A DNA stretch of 21,735 bases, taken from assembly GCA_903910005.1 (NCBI GenBank), contig CAIVXW010000014.1, positions 1 to 21,735 of the forward strand, given 5' to 3'. The notes below the pieces were generated by a model that saw nothing but the letters and a program-made list of their open reading frames with translations, made no database searches and was not told the DNA's origin. Below are positions 1 to 7,834 of the stretch, one piece after another. This DNA is from an uncultured Methylococcaceae bacterium. Its GTDB lineage: Bacteria; Pseudomonadota; Gammaproteobacteria; Methylococcales; Methylococcaceae. The position numbers and the translations under genes are program-made. How positions within the stretch are numbered: the stretch's first letter is position 1; each line of letters begins with the position of its first letter.

Positions 1-640
1 CTGGCATGATGGCGAAATCGGCTTTTTCAACCTGTTGCGGTTTCCAGGTACGCACCGCCCAGATCAGAAGACCAATCAGGAAGAACGCGCTCGGCGGCAG
101 CAGTAACAGGCCGTTCGGTACATACCAGCCGCCATCCTTGACCAGCGGCAATACGTCGATCCCCAGGAATTTGCCGGCTCCCAGTACTTCGCGTACCGTG
201 GCTACCGTAATCAGGATGAGGCTGTAGCCCAGTCCATTGCCGATGCCATCCAGGAAGCTTTCCAGCGGTGGATTTTTCATCGCGTAGGCTTCGGCACGTC
301 CCATGACGATGCAGTTGGTGATGATGAGCCCTACGAAAACCGACAACTGCTTGCTGATTTCATAGGCGAAGGCCTTGAGTATCTGATCCACCACGATGAC
401 CAGCGACGCAATAATGACCATCTGGGCGATGATGCGGATACTGCTGGGGACATGGTTGCGAATCAGGGCGATACCGGCACTGGAGAACGCCGTTACGGCC
501 GTGAGGGCCAGGCTCATGATGAGTGCCGTCGATAATTGGGAAGTAACCGCCAGGGCGGAGCAGATACCCAGCACCTGCAGGGTGATGGGGTTGTTGTCGA
601 CCAGCGGGTCGACCAGGACTTTGGTGTGTTCTTTGTTCAT
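1..640 (-). CDS. nqrD: Na+-translocating NADH:quinone reductase subunit D (partial, runs off the left edge)
   Basis: Integral membrane subunit of the Na+-NQR complex, which couples NADH oxidation and ubiquinone reduction to Na+ export. The 213 visible residues start at ATG 640 with MNKEHTKVLVDP and include NNPITLQVLGICSALAVTS, the central LSVFVGLIITNCIVMGRAEA and a C-terminal LPPSAFFLIGLLIWAVRTWK; these are typical of the NqrD/RnfA/RnfE fold and show several hydrophobic membrane spans. Family members are about 210 residues, so nearly the whole protein is present and only the extreme C-terminus and stop codon are missing. It lies 23 nt downstream of nqrC in the same operon; nqrE and nqrF would be expected beyond the edge. 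The RnfE alternative is unlikely because nqrA, nqrB and nqrC lie directly upstream. Confidence 0.95.
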   Translation of the reverse strand, partial: MNKEHTKVLVDPLVDNNPITLQVLGICSALAVTSQLSTALIMSLALTAVTAFSSAGIALIRNHVPSSIRIIAQMVIIASLVIVVDQILKAFAYEISKQLSVFVGLIITNCIVMGRAEAYAMKNPPLESFLDGIGNGLGYSLILITVATVREVLGAGKFLGIDVLPLVKDGGWYVPNGLLLLPPSAFFLIGLLIWAVRTWKPQQVEKADFAIMP

Positions 641-663
641 CGTTTTATTTCTCGCCGGGAGAG

Positions 664-1581
664 TTAAACCTTGCCGGATCTGACCTTTGCGAGATAGATC
701 CCGTAACCGTCCTTGCCCATCCAGTACTGCACCAGATTGCTGACGCCACGACTGGTGAGGGTGGCACCCGCCAGGGCATCAACCTGGAACTCTGATCCGG
801 GTCGGGCCGGATCCACTCCGCCCTTGACCAGGCCGAGTGCAACTTCACCGATATCGATGGCCTGGCCCTTTTCGGTCAGGTTGCTCTCGTGCAACTCCTT
901 GCCGGTGAAGTTATAAACCTTCTTGCCTTTCCAGAGTGCTTTCCATTTGGGATTGACCACCTCGCCGCCCAGACCGGGCGTTTCAGCCTGATCGTAGAGG
1001 TTCATGCCGACTACCGTCTCGGCATCGGCTTCAAGGGCAATAAAACCATACATGGTTGACCACAAACCGTAGCCACTCACCGGCAGGATCACTGACTTGA
1101 GTTGACCGGCCTCTTTAACCAGATAGATCTTGGCATAGTTGGGTTTGCGCTTGATGTTGGCGGTATCCTTGTCGGCTGGAATCGCCACGCTCAGGGCAGG
1201 ATCCTTGGCAGCTTTCCACTGATCGTAGGTTTTGGCGTCAATCGAAGCAACATAGTCCCCGGTTGAAAGATCAATGATGCGGGGTTCAATGTTCTTGAAG
1301 GCTTCATCGATACCGGTGTCGCTATCAAGCAACCCGGCCACATCCAGAATATTGACCTTTTCATCGCGGGATTTGTTGATCTCCTGCAACGGTTTCAGGG
1401 CGACAGCCGAACCGGAAACCAGTACGGCCCCCGCCAGGCAGAGGGCGAAGGCCACTGCCAGCGTTTTTTCAAAGCTGTCGTTGGGTAGGGCCAGAACCTT
1501 TTCAGCGTACTCGCGGCCCTTTTCGATATAGGGCTGCAGTTGGCTGAGAGCCTGTGGCTGACTGGAGTTGGAATTAGGCAT
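664..1581 (-). CDS. nqrC: Na+-translocating NADH:quinone reductase subunit C
   Basis: Subunit C of the Na+-NQR complex, carrying a covalently bound FMN. From ATG 1581 the protein has 305 residues. The flavinylation motif LAGATLTS lies near the C-terminus (acceptor Thr about residue 274), and a single N-terminal membrane span lies at about residues 39-61, followed by a large domain. I chose ATG 1581 because it overlaps the nqrB stop by 8 nt, which suggests translational coupling; an in-frame start further upstream (1629) would run 56 bases into nqrB. The usual length, from memory, is about 255-260 residues. The excess is partly an N-terminal extension of about 28 residues before the conserved S-x-x-K-T segment that precedes the membrane span. 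Confidence 0.95.
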   Translation of the reverse strand: MPNSNSSQPQALSQLQPYIEKGREYAEKVLALPNDSFEKTLAVAFALCLAGAVLVSGSAVALKPLQEINKSRDEKVNILDVAGLLDSDTGIDEAFKNIEPRIIDLSTGDYVASIDAKTYDQWKAAKDPALSVAIPADKDTANIKRKPNYAKIYLVKEAGQLKSVILPVSGYGLWSTMYGFIALEADAETVVGMNLYDQAETPGLGGEVVNPKWKALWKGKKVYNFTGKELHESNLTEKGQAIDIGEVALGLVKGGVDPARPGSEFQVDALAGATLTSRGVSNLVQYWMGKDGYGIYLAKVRSGKV

Positions 1582-2779
1582 GGCGTGCGGCCCTCCGCAT
1601 GATGTTGACCTTGATGACGGCGTAGTCAATCAGGGGTGAGAAGATGTTGGAGAAAAGTATGGCCAGCATGATGCCTTCCGGGAAAGCCGGGTTAATCACC
1701 CGGATCAATACAGTCATGAAGCCAATCAGGGCACCGTATACCCAGCGGCCTGCATTGGTATGAGAGGCACTGACCGGATCGGTGGCCATGTAAGTCATGC
1801 CGAAGGCAAATCCACCCAGGGTCAGATGCCAGTACCAGGGTACCGCGAACATGGCATCGGTATCACTGCCGATGATATTGAGCAGTGTTGAGGTGACCAC
1901 CATACCCAACATGACGCCTGCCATGATCCGCCAGGAAGCGATGCGGGTGTACACCAGGAAGGCGGCCCCGATCAAACAGGCCAGGGTAGAGGTTTCACCG
2001 AGTGAACCCCGTTCAAACCCCAGAAAAGTCTGCCACCAGGCGATGCCGGCTTCACGGATGGCATCGACACCACCCAGAGCGGCAACCCCCAGGGCCGTCG
2101 CACCGCTGTATCCGTCGACAGCGGTCCATACCATGTCGCCCGACATGGAGGCCGGGTAGGCAAAATAGAGAAAGGCACGACCGGTCAGGGCCGGGTTGAG
2201 GAAGTTTTTGCCGGTGCCACCGAAAATTTCCTTGCCAATGACAACCCCGAAGGAAATACCCAGGGCCACTTGCCACAGGGGTGTGTTGGGCGGCATGGTC
2301 AGGGCAAACAGGATGGAGGAAACAAAAAATCCTTCATTCACTTCATGTTTGCGTACCACCGCGAATAATACTTCCCATAATCCACCCGCAACGATAGTCA
2401 CCAGGTAGATCGGGACGAAGTACAGGGCACCGTGCAGGATGACTGAAACAGGATTGTAGGGACTGAATCCAAACAGGTTCAGTATGAACCCACGCCAGCC
2501 GGGGGCTGAGGTCAGGCCGAGGCTCTGCATGGCCAGATTGGCCTGGTAACCGGTGTTGACGAGTGCCATCAGGATGCACGGCAAGGCCGCAATCCAGACG
2601 TAGGTCATGACGCGCTTGAGATCAACCGCATCACGTACATGGGTGGAGCCGGCGGTGACATCCGGCGGCGTGTACAAAAAGGTATCCACCATTTCGTACA
2701 CGGGGTAGAGGGTGTGGAATTTTCCACCCTTGGCAAAATGGGGATGTAATTTATCTAGAAATTGACGGGTACTGGACAT
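1574..2779 (-). CDS. nqrB: Na+-translocating NADH:quinone reductase subunit B
   Basis: Large membrane subunit of Na+-NQR, central to Na+ translocation and electron transfer. It has 401 residues with about ten hydrophobic segments. The covalent FMN site is visible as GYSGATAL with Thr-228. The segment GGTGKNFLNPALTGRAFLYF and the late MTYMATDPVSASHTN are family hallmarks of NqrB/RnfD. The start ATG at 2779 overlaps the nqrA stop as TAATG, a classic translational coupling arrangement. The length and the long cytoplasmic N-terminus (HPHFAKGGKFHTLYP) fit NqrB rather than RnfD. Confidence 0.97.
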   Translation of the reverse strand: MSSTRQFLDKLHPHFAKGGKFHTLYPVYEMVDTFLYTPPDVTAGSTHVRDAVDLKRVMTYVWIAALPCILMALVNTGYQANLAMQSLGLTSAPGWRGFILNLFGFSPYNPVSVILHGALYFVPIYLVTIVAGGLWEVLFAVVRKHEVNEGFFVSSILFALTMPPNTPLWQVALGISFGVVIGKEIFGGTGKNFLNPALTGRAFLYFAYPASMSGDMVWTAVDGYSGATALGVAALGGVDAIREAGIAWWQTFLGFERGSLGETSTLACLIGAAFLVYTRIASWRIMAGVMLGMVVTSTLLNIIGSDTDAMFAVPWYWHLTLGGFAFGMTYMATDPVSASHTNAGRWVYGALIGFMTVLIRVINPAFPEGIMLAILFSNIFSPLIDYAVIKVNIMRRAARHA

Positions 2780-4143
2780 TAGCCTTCCTTCTCGATTTGG
2801 GTAAGGTTCTGGCGAAGCACTGCTGCAAAATCGTGCTTGCCCGGATCAACGAACGTGCAGAGGGAGAGGTCTTCCTCGTCCAGTTCCAGACAGCCCAGTG
2901 CCTGGGCCATATCCGTGTCCCCCACGATCAGGTAGCGCAACAGTTGGGTGGGCAGGATATCCAGCGGAACGACGTCCTCATACACGCCAATCGGGACGAT
3001 GGCCCTGGGGCTACCGTATTTGGTGGAAGTGAGCGCAAAAGTACGGCCACGTTCCCTGGGAAGACCGGACAACAGAACGTTGAGGAAGGAGTATTTGCGG
3101 CATTCGGCATCGGGCATGACCCAACCCATGAATTCACGCTGGCGACCTTCCTCCATGATGCTGATCTGATTGTGGAAATAACCCAGATAATCCGACCACG
3201 CCTCGGCGTTGCGACCGTGCAAAACCGAACCCGAGATCACCCGGGCTTCCTTGTCAGCCGCCGATTGTCCACGAGCCAGCTCGCTGAGTCGGGCACCCAT
3301 CCGGGTTTTGATGAGGCGGGGGCGTTCGACGATGGGTCCCGCCAGGGAAACGACCCGCTCGACATTGATCTGGCCGGTGGTAAACAGGCTACCAATCGCC
3401 ATGACCGCCTGATAGTCCAGATACCAGACCGTTTTGCTGGCACTGACCGGGTCAAGGTGATGAATGTGGGTTCCGGGCAGACCGGCAGGATGCGGCCCGT
3501 CAAATTCCACCACATTGATCGCTCCTCCGGTGCTGGCAGGAATGTCGGCCTCGGGTGCCTTGCACACATACACCGTGCCCTGCGTCAACCTGGACAGTAC
3601 GGTCAGGCCGTTGGCAAAGTCATTGCCGCGAGCCTTGATTACCGGAACCGGATCGGCGGCCAGTGGACTGGTATCCATCGCCGTGATGAACAGCGAATGG
3701 GGCGTCGTGGCTGGATCGGGTACCTTGCTGTAGGGGCGGGTACGCAGCAAAGTCCATAGACCGGAATCCAGCAGGGTCTGTCGGATCTGTCCCGGTTCGA
3801 GCGATGTCAGGGCATCCTCCCCGTAAGCCGCGAATGAAACGCTGTCATTGCCATCCAGTTCAATGACCACGGATTGCAAAACCCGTCGTTCACCACGGTG
3901 TATGGCTTTGACGATTCCGCATCCGGGAGAAGTAAATTTGACATCAGGATACTGTTTGTCGGTAAACAGTACATCGCCCAGTTTGACGCGGTCTCCCTCC
4001 GAAACCTGCATTGAGGGCTTGAGTCCGTTGAAGTCTGCGCCCAGCAACGCAACCGATCCAACCGATGCTCCGTCATCATGGATCGTTTGCGTGGGTTCCC
4101 CCGTGATGGGCAAATCCAAGCCTTTCTTGATTTTGATTCGCAT
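2779..4143 (-). CDS. nqrA: Na+-translocating NADH:quinone reductase subunit A
   Basis: Soluble cytoplasmic subunit of Na+-NQR, associated with the quinone-reducing end of the complex. The 454 residues match the usual length of about 447. The N-terminus MRIKIKKGLDLPITGEP and the LKPSMQVSEGDRVKLGDVLF biotinyl-lipoyl-like segment are characteristic, as is the FTSPGCGIVKAIHRGERR stretch. It is the first gene of nqrABCD; the stop overlaps the nqrB start by one base. Upstream on the minus strand, TAAAAT (complement of 4169-4174) could be a -10 element but has no clear -35 partner. No strong Shine-Dalgarno is visible before ATG 4143. Confidence 0.96.
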   Translation of the reverse strand: MRIKIKKGLDLPITGEPTQTIHDDGASVGSVALLGADFNGLKPSMQVSEGDRVKLGDVLFTDKQYPDVKFTSPGCGIVKAIHRGERRVLQSVVIELDGNDSVSFAAYGEDALTSLEPGQIRQTLLDSGLWTLLRTRPYSKVPDPATTPHSLFITAMDTSPLAADPVPVIKARGNDFANGLTVLSRLTQGTVYVCKAPEADIPASTGGAINVVEFDGPHPAGLPGTHIHHLDPVSASKTVWYLDYQAVMAIGSLFTTGQINVERVVSLAGPIVERPRLIKTRMGARLSELARGQSAADKEARVISGSVLHGRNAEAWSDYLGYFHNQISIMEEGRQREFMGWVMPDAECRKYSFLNVLLSGLPRERGRTFALTSTKYGSPRAIVPIGVYEDVVPLDILPTQLLRYLIVGDTDMAQALGCLELDEEDLSLCTFVDPGKHDFAAVLRQNLTQIEKEG

Positions 4144-4703
4144 ATATAAGCCTGTGGATCACACAAATTTTAGGTTCATTAGTTGCTCCGCGAGAAACCC
4201 GGCCCCTCAGGGCGGGGTAGTTGACGGTACTTCCACCGGTCGGCACTGCCGCCGAATGATGTTTTCCACGGAGAAACCATCTGGCAAAACACCCGGCCAT
4301 GCCGTGCAACGGGTGCTGGCAGGAACAGGAAACTTTGCGTATTAACAATAGCCGGAAACAGCGTCGTCATGAGACTGAAACTGTCCCGGAACACGGTAAA
4401 CCGGCCAGTATTACAACATAATTCCCCATGCCTCTCAACGAAACGGACAAGGCCGTTTGGGCAATTGATGGCGGACGGATGCCCCTGCAGGCAGGTTTGC
4501 AAGCCGTTTGGGCGAACAGGCAGCATTGCAAGGCCTGAAATTTGCTGAAATCCAGTACCTGGCCATTCAGGGGCGAGTGGCCAGGGGTGTTCCGGTAACC
4601 CGCCCCCGGCCACAATGCTGCATACCAAACCACCAACCCATTCGCCATTCGCCCCTGCCCCCTGAATTTAGGGGTGGAATTTTCTGGTCATAATGCATAC
4701 ACT
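4144..4703. other. Gene-poor spacer between divergent nqrA and rnpB
   Basis: This 560-base interval must carry the leftward nqrA promoter and the rightward rnpB promoter. Open frames here (149 codons at 4179-4628 minus, 36 codons at 4428-4538 plus) have no recognisable protein character and no convincing ribosome binding site. An 11-base direct repeat GCCGTTTGGGC occurs at 4452-4462 and 4503-4513. I see no tRNA or riboswitch. Confidence 0.5.
4666..4696 (+). promoter_or_regulatory. Probable rnpB promoter
   Basis: CATAAT at 4689-4694 is a good -10 hexamer placed 10 bases before the first base of the RNase P RNA P1 helix (4704), so a start site close to the RNA's 5' end fits. The -35 region (around 4666-4671, ATTTAG) is poor. 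This rests on spacing to the RNA, not on a strong two-box match. Confidence 0.45.
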
Positions 4704-5075
<372 letters not shown>

Positions 5076-5082
5076 CTGCTAC

Positions 5083-6738
5083 TCAGGACACACCCAACAC
5101 TGCGTCTGCCTTCAAAAACTCCAGAATTTCTTCAACCCGGCTCATGTCAACCGGGAGTACCCGGTCGCGGACAGTCAGGTTGGGCGGCGGTGCATCCGCC
5201 ACACAGAGACAGATCAAACCCGCCTCATTGAGATGCCAGGCCACGTCGGCCAGTTGTTCGGCAGTTCCATCCACTTCCGGGATGGCTACACCATATCCGC
5301 GATCAAACAGGGCACGCTCCAGGGCGTGAGCCAGTGCCAGACGGTTTGTTCCGGTCAACCAGATACTCACAGCCTGCTGCCCGAACCGGGCGGCCCGTTC
5401 TTCTGCAGATACCCGTTGCCAGGACTCGGCGTCCGTAGCCGTATCCTGAATCATGCCGGCTCCCACCGTAACATTACTCAGGCGGTCAATCAGGATGAAT
5501 GCGCCGGTCGTTTTGCACAGATTGTAGGCATCAAATGCGACGGGGGCGTTGAGGGTGACGTCGCACAGGGCTATCTCGTTGAGTTGCAGGTGGGATGCCG
5601 GGTGCTGCTCCAGCGTATTGACATCAACCCGGTAGTGGATTCTGGAGACAGCCCCCGTCACGGTACGGCTGGTATGCTTGATGTAATACTGTCGACCGGG
5701 TACCAGAGGCGTTTCAGTCATCCAGACGATGTGGGCACGGAAACGGGTATCGACCCAGGGCATGTCATCGGAACGAACGATCAGATCGCCGCGACTTGCG
5801 TCAATTTCATCGTCCAGGGTCAAGGTTACGGCCTGTGGAGGGAAGGCTTCGGCCAGCGTTGCATCGGATGTGACTATGGATTTGATCCGGCTGGTCTTGC
5901 CGGACGGCAGCACGGTAATGCAATCACCGGGCTTGAAAATGCCGGCCGCTACCGTGCCACTGTACCCCCTGAAGTCGAGGTGGGGCCGGTTGACATACTG
6001 GACGGGAAAGCGGGGATTGGCCAGATTCTGGTCACGAGCAATTTCAATGGTGTCCAGCAATTCCATCAGTGCCATGCCGTCATACCAGGGCATGCTGTCA
6101 CTGTGGTTGACGACGTTGTCCCCCTTCAGGGCCGACATCGGAATGTAGTGGATGTCATGCAGATTCAGTCGGTCGACGAATGCGGCATAATCCGCCTGGA
6201 TACGCTCAAACACCGCCTGGCTGTAGTCCATTAAATCCATCTTGTTGATGGCCACGATGATGTGGCGGATGCCGAGCAAGGAGACAATATAACTATGACG
6301 CCGGGTCTGGGTTTGCACTCCGTAACGGGCATCCACCAGGATGATGGCCAGATCACAGGTTGAGGCACCGGTTGCCATGTTACGGGTATATTGCTCGTGC
6401 CCCGGGGTATCGGCAATGATGAATTTGCGTCGGGCCGTGGAGAAGTACCGATAGGCCACGTCAATGGTGATGCCCTGTTCGCGCTCGGCCTGCAGACCGT
6501 CCACCAGCAGGGCCAGATCGACATCGCCGCCGGTAGTGCCTGACTTGAGGCTGTCCTTGCGGATGGCGGCCAGGTGGTCTTCATAAATCATTTTGGAATC
6601 GTGCAAAAGACGGCCAATCAGGGTGCTTTTGCCGTCATCCACATTGCCGCAGGTCAAAAACCTCAGCAGTTCCTTTTGTTCGTGTTGGGCCAGGTAGGCG
6701 TGTATATCTTGATCGATGAGTTCGGATTGATGGGACAT
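5083..6738 (-). CDS. cysN: Sulfate adenylyltransferase subunit 1 (CysN) fused to a degenerate APS-kinase-like domain
   Basis: GTPase subunit of ATP sulfurylase; GTP hydrolysis drives APS synthesis by CysD. It has 551 residues. The EF-Tu-like G domain shows GNVDDGKST (31-39), DTPGHEQY (110-117) and NKMD (165-168), followed by beta-barrel domains to about residue 440. Plain CysN is about 475 residues and CysN-CysC fusions about 630. Here residues about 448-551 still resemble CysC (SIWLTG, AHALERALFDRGYGV, NEAGLICLCV), but the kinase P-loop GLSGSGKS is replaced by GTNRLALA, about three residues shorter and without the Lys. APS kinase activity is therefore unlikely. The gene lies 35 nt after cysD in the same operon; no obvious Shine-Dalgarno precedes the start. 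Confidence 0.95.
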   Translation of the reverse strand: MSHQSELIDQDIHAYLAQHEQKELLRFLTCGNVDDGKSTLIGRLLHDSKMIYEDHLAAIRKDSLKSGTTGGDVDLALLVDGLQAEREQGITIDVAYRYFSTARRKFIIADTPGHEQYTRNMATGASTCDLAIILVDARYGVQTQTRRHSYIVSLLGIRHIIVAINKMDLMDYSQAVFERIQADYAAFVDRLNLHDIHYIPMSALKGDNVVNHSDSMPWYDGMALMELLDTIEIARDQNLANPRFPVQYVNRPHLDFRGYSGTVAAGIFKPGDCITVLPSGKTSRIKSIVTSDATLAEAFPPQAVTLTLDDEIDASRGDLIVRSDDMPWVDTRFRAHIVWMTETPLVPGRQYYIKHTSRTVTGAVSRIHYRVDVNTLEQHPASHLQLNEIALCDVTLNAPVAFDAYNLCKTTGAFILIDRLSNVTVGAGMIQDTATDAESWQRVSAEERAARFGQQAVSIWLTGTNRLALAHALERALFDRGYGVAIPEVDGTAEQLADVAWHLNEAGLICLCVADAPPPNLTVRDRVLPVDMSRVEEILEFLKADAVLGVS

Positions 6739-6773
6739 GGTACCGGGTCAGTAGGGAAGTGGTGGGAGCAGTG

Positions 6774-7682
6774 TCAGAAATAGCCTTCCTTTTTCTTTTC
6801 TTCCATGGAACCGGCCTGATCGTGATCGATCACCCGGCCCTGACGTTCAGACGTGCGGGTCAGCAGCATCTCCTGGATAATTTCAGGCAGTGTTGTAGCG
6901 GAGGACTCCACGGCACCGGTCAGGGGATAGCAGCCGAGGGTTCTGAATCGTACCCGCTTCATGATCGGCACTTCGCCGGGTTTAAGCGGCATGCGGTCGT
7001 CGTCCACCATGATGAGAACGCCGTCCCGCTCCACCACCGGACGCTCCTTTGCAAAGTACAAAGGCACAATGGGGATGTTTTCCAGATAAATGTACTGCCA
7101 GACATCCAGTTCGGTCCAGTTGGAAAGGGGGAATACCCGGATGCTTTCACCCTGGTTGATTTTGCCGTTGTAGAGGTTCCAGAGTTCAGGGCGCTGGTTT
7201 TTGGGATCCCAACGATGGGTTTTGTCCCGGAAAGAATAGACCCGCTCCTTGGCCCTGGATTTTTCCTCATCGCGGCGGGCTCCACCAAAGGCCGCATCAA
7301 AGCGGTATTTGTCCAGAGCCTGTTTCAATGATTCGGTCTTCATGACATCCGTGTGTTTCTTGCTGCCGTGGGTGAAGGGACCAATGCCCTGGGCCAGACC
7401 CTCCTGGTTGATATGAACCAGCAGTTCCAGTCCCAGTTCACGGGCCAGATTATCCCTGAACTGAATCATTTCACGGAATTTCCAGGTGGTATCCACATGC
7501 AGCAACGGAAATGGCGGCTTGCCGGGATAAAACGCCTTCATGGCCAGATGCAGCATGACGGCAGAATCCTTGCCGATGGAATACAGCATGACCGGGCGTT
7601 CAAACTCGGCCGCCACTTCACGAATGATGTGTATGCTTTCCGCTTCCAGTTGCTTGAGGTGGGTCAGTTTATAATCGTTCAT
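6774..7682 (-). CDS. cysD: Sulfate adenylyltransferase subunit 2
   Basis: Catalytic subunit of the heterodimeric ATP sulfurylase, forming adenosine 5'-phosphosulfate from ATP and sulfate. It has 302 residues, the normal family length. The PP-loop YSIGKDSAVMLHL lies at about residues 34-46, followed by LLHVDTTWKF, HGSKKHTDVMKT, FGGARRDEEKSRAKER, FPLSNWTELDVWQYI and the typical C-terminus KKKEGYF. It is the first gene of cysDN. AT-rich TACAATAAAAT on the minus strand, about 65 bases upstream of ATG 7682, is a possible -10 region. No cysH, cysC or other sulfur genes are in the window, so assimilatory use is assumed rather than shown. Confidence 0.96.
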   Translation of the reverse strand: MNDYKLTHLKQLEAESIHIIREVAAEFERPVMLYSIGKDSAVMLHLAMKAFYPGKPPFPLLHVDTTWKFREMIQFRDNLARELGLELLVHINQEGLAQGIGPFTHGSKKHTDVMKTESLKQALDKYRFDAAFGGARRDEEKSRAKERVYSFRDKTHRWDPKNQRPELWNLYNGKINQGESIRVFPLSNWTELDVWQYIYLENIPIVPLYFAKERPVVERDGVLIMVDDDRMPLKPGEVPIMKRVRFRTLGCYPLTGAVESSATTLPEIIQEMLLTRTSERQGRVIDHDQAGSMEEKKKEGYF

Positions 7683-7774
7683 CTCGAAATCAAACCGTAA
7701 GTAAAGGCGGGTTGGCGCAAATTCGGGGTTACCGGTTATCGCATTTTATTGTATCGCTGAGGGATATCGAAGCC

Positions 7775-7801
7775 GGCCGGTGAGACTGCCCGGAACCGGC
7801 C
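7775..7801 (-). terminator. Possible hairpin terminator downstream of deaD
   Basis: GGCCGGT (7775-7781) pairs with ACCGGCC (7795-7801) around a 13-base loop, between the deaD stop (7835) and the cysD start. There is no T-run on the deaD-transcript side, so intrinsic termination is only a possibility. Confidence 0.3.
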
Positions 7802-7834
7802 TCAAGTTTCAGCAAGGGGAGGGGAGGGCGGTTG

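Noticed and set aside
2797..3759. 320-codon plus-strand open frame
   Set aside because: Antisense shadow of nqrA.
4428..4538. 36-codon plus-strand frame with an internal AVWA repeat
   Set aside because: No Shine-Dalgarno and the similarity comes from one 11-base DNA repeat; more likely chance than a small protein.
4179..4628. 149-codon minus-strand open frame between nqrA and rnpB
   Set aside because: Rich in Pro, Gly, Cys and Trp without domain-like pattern, no ribosome binding site, and it occupies the region needed for the nqrA promoter.
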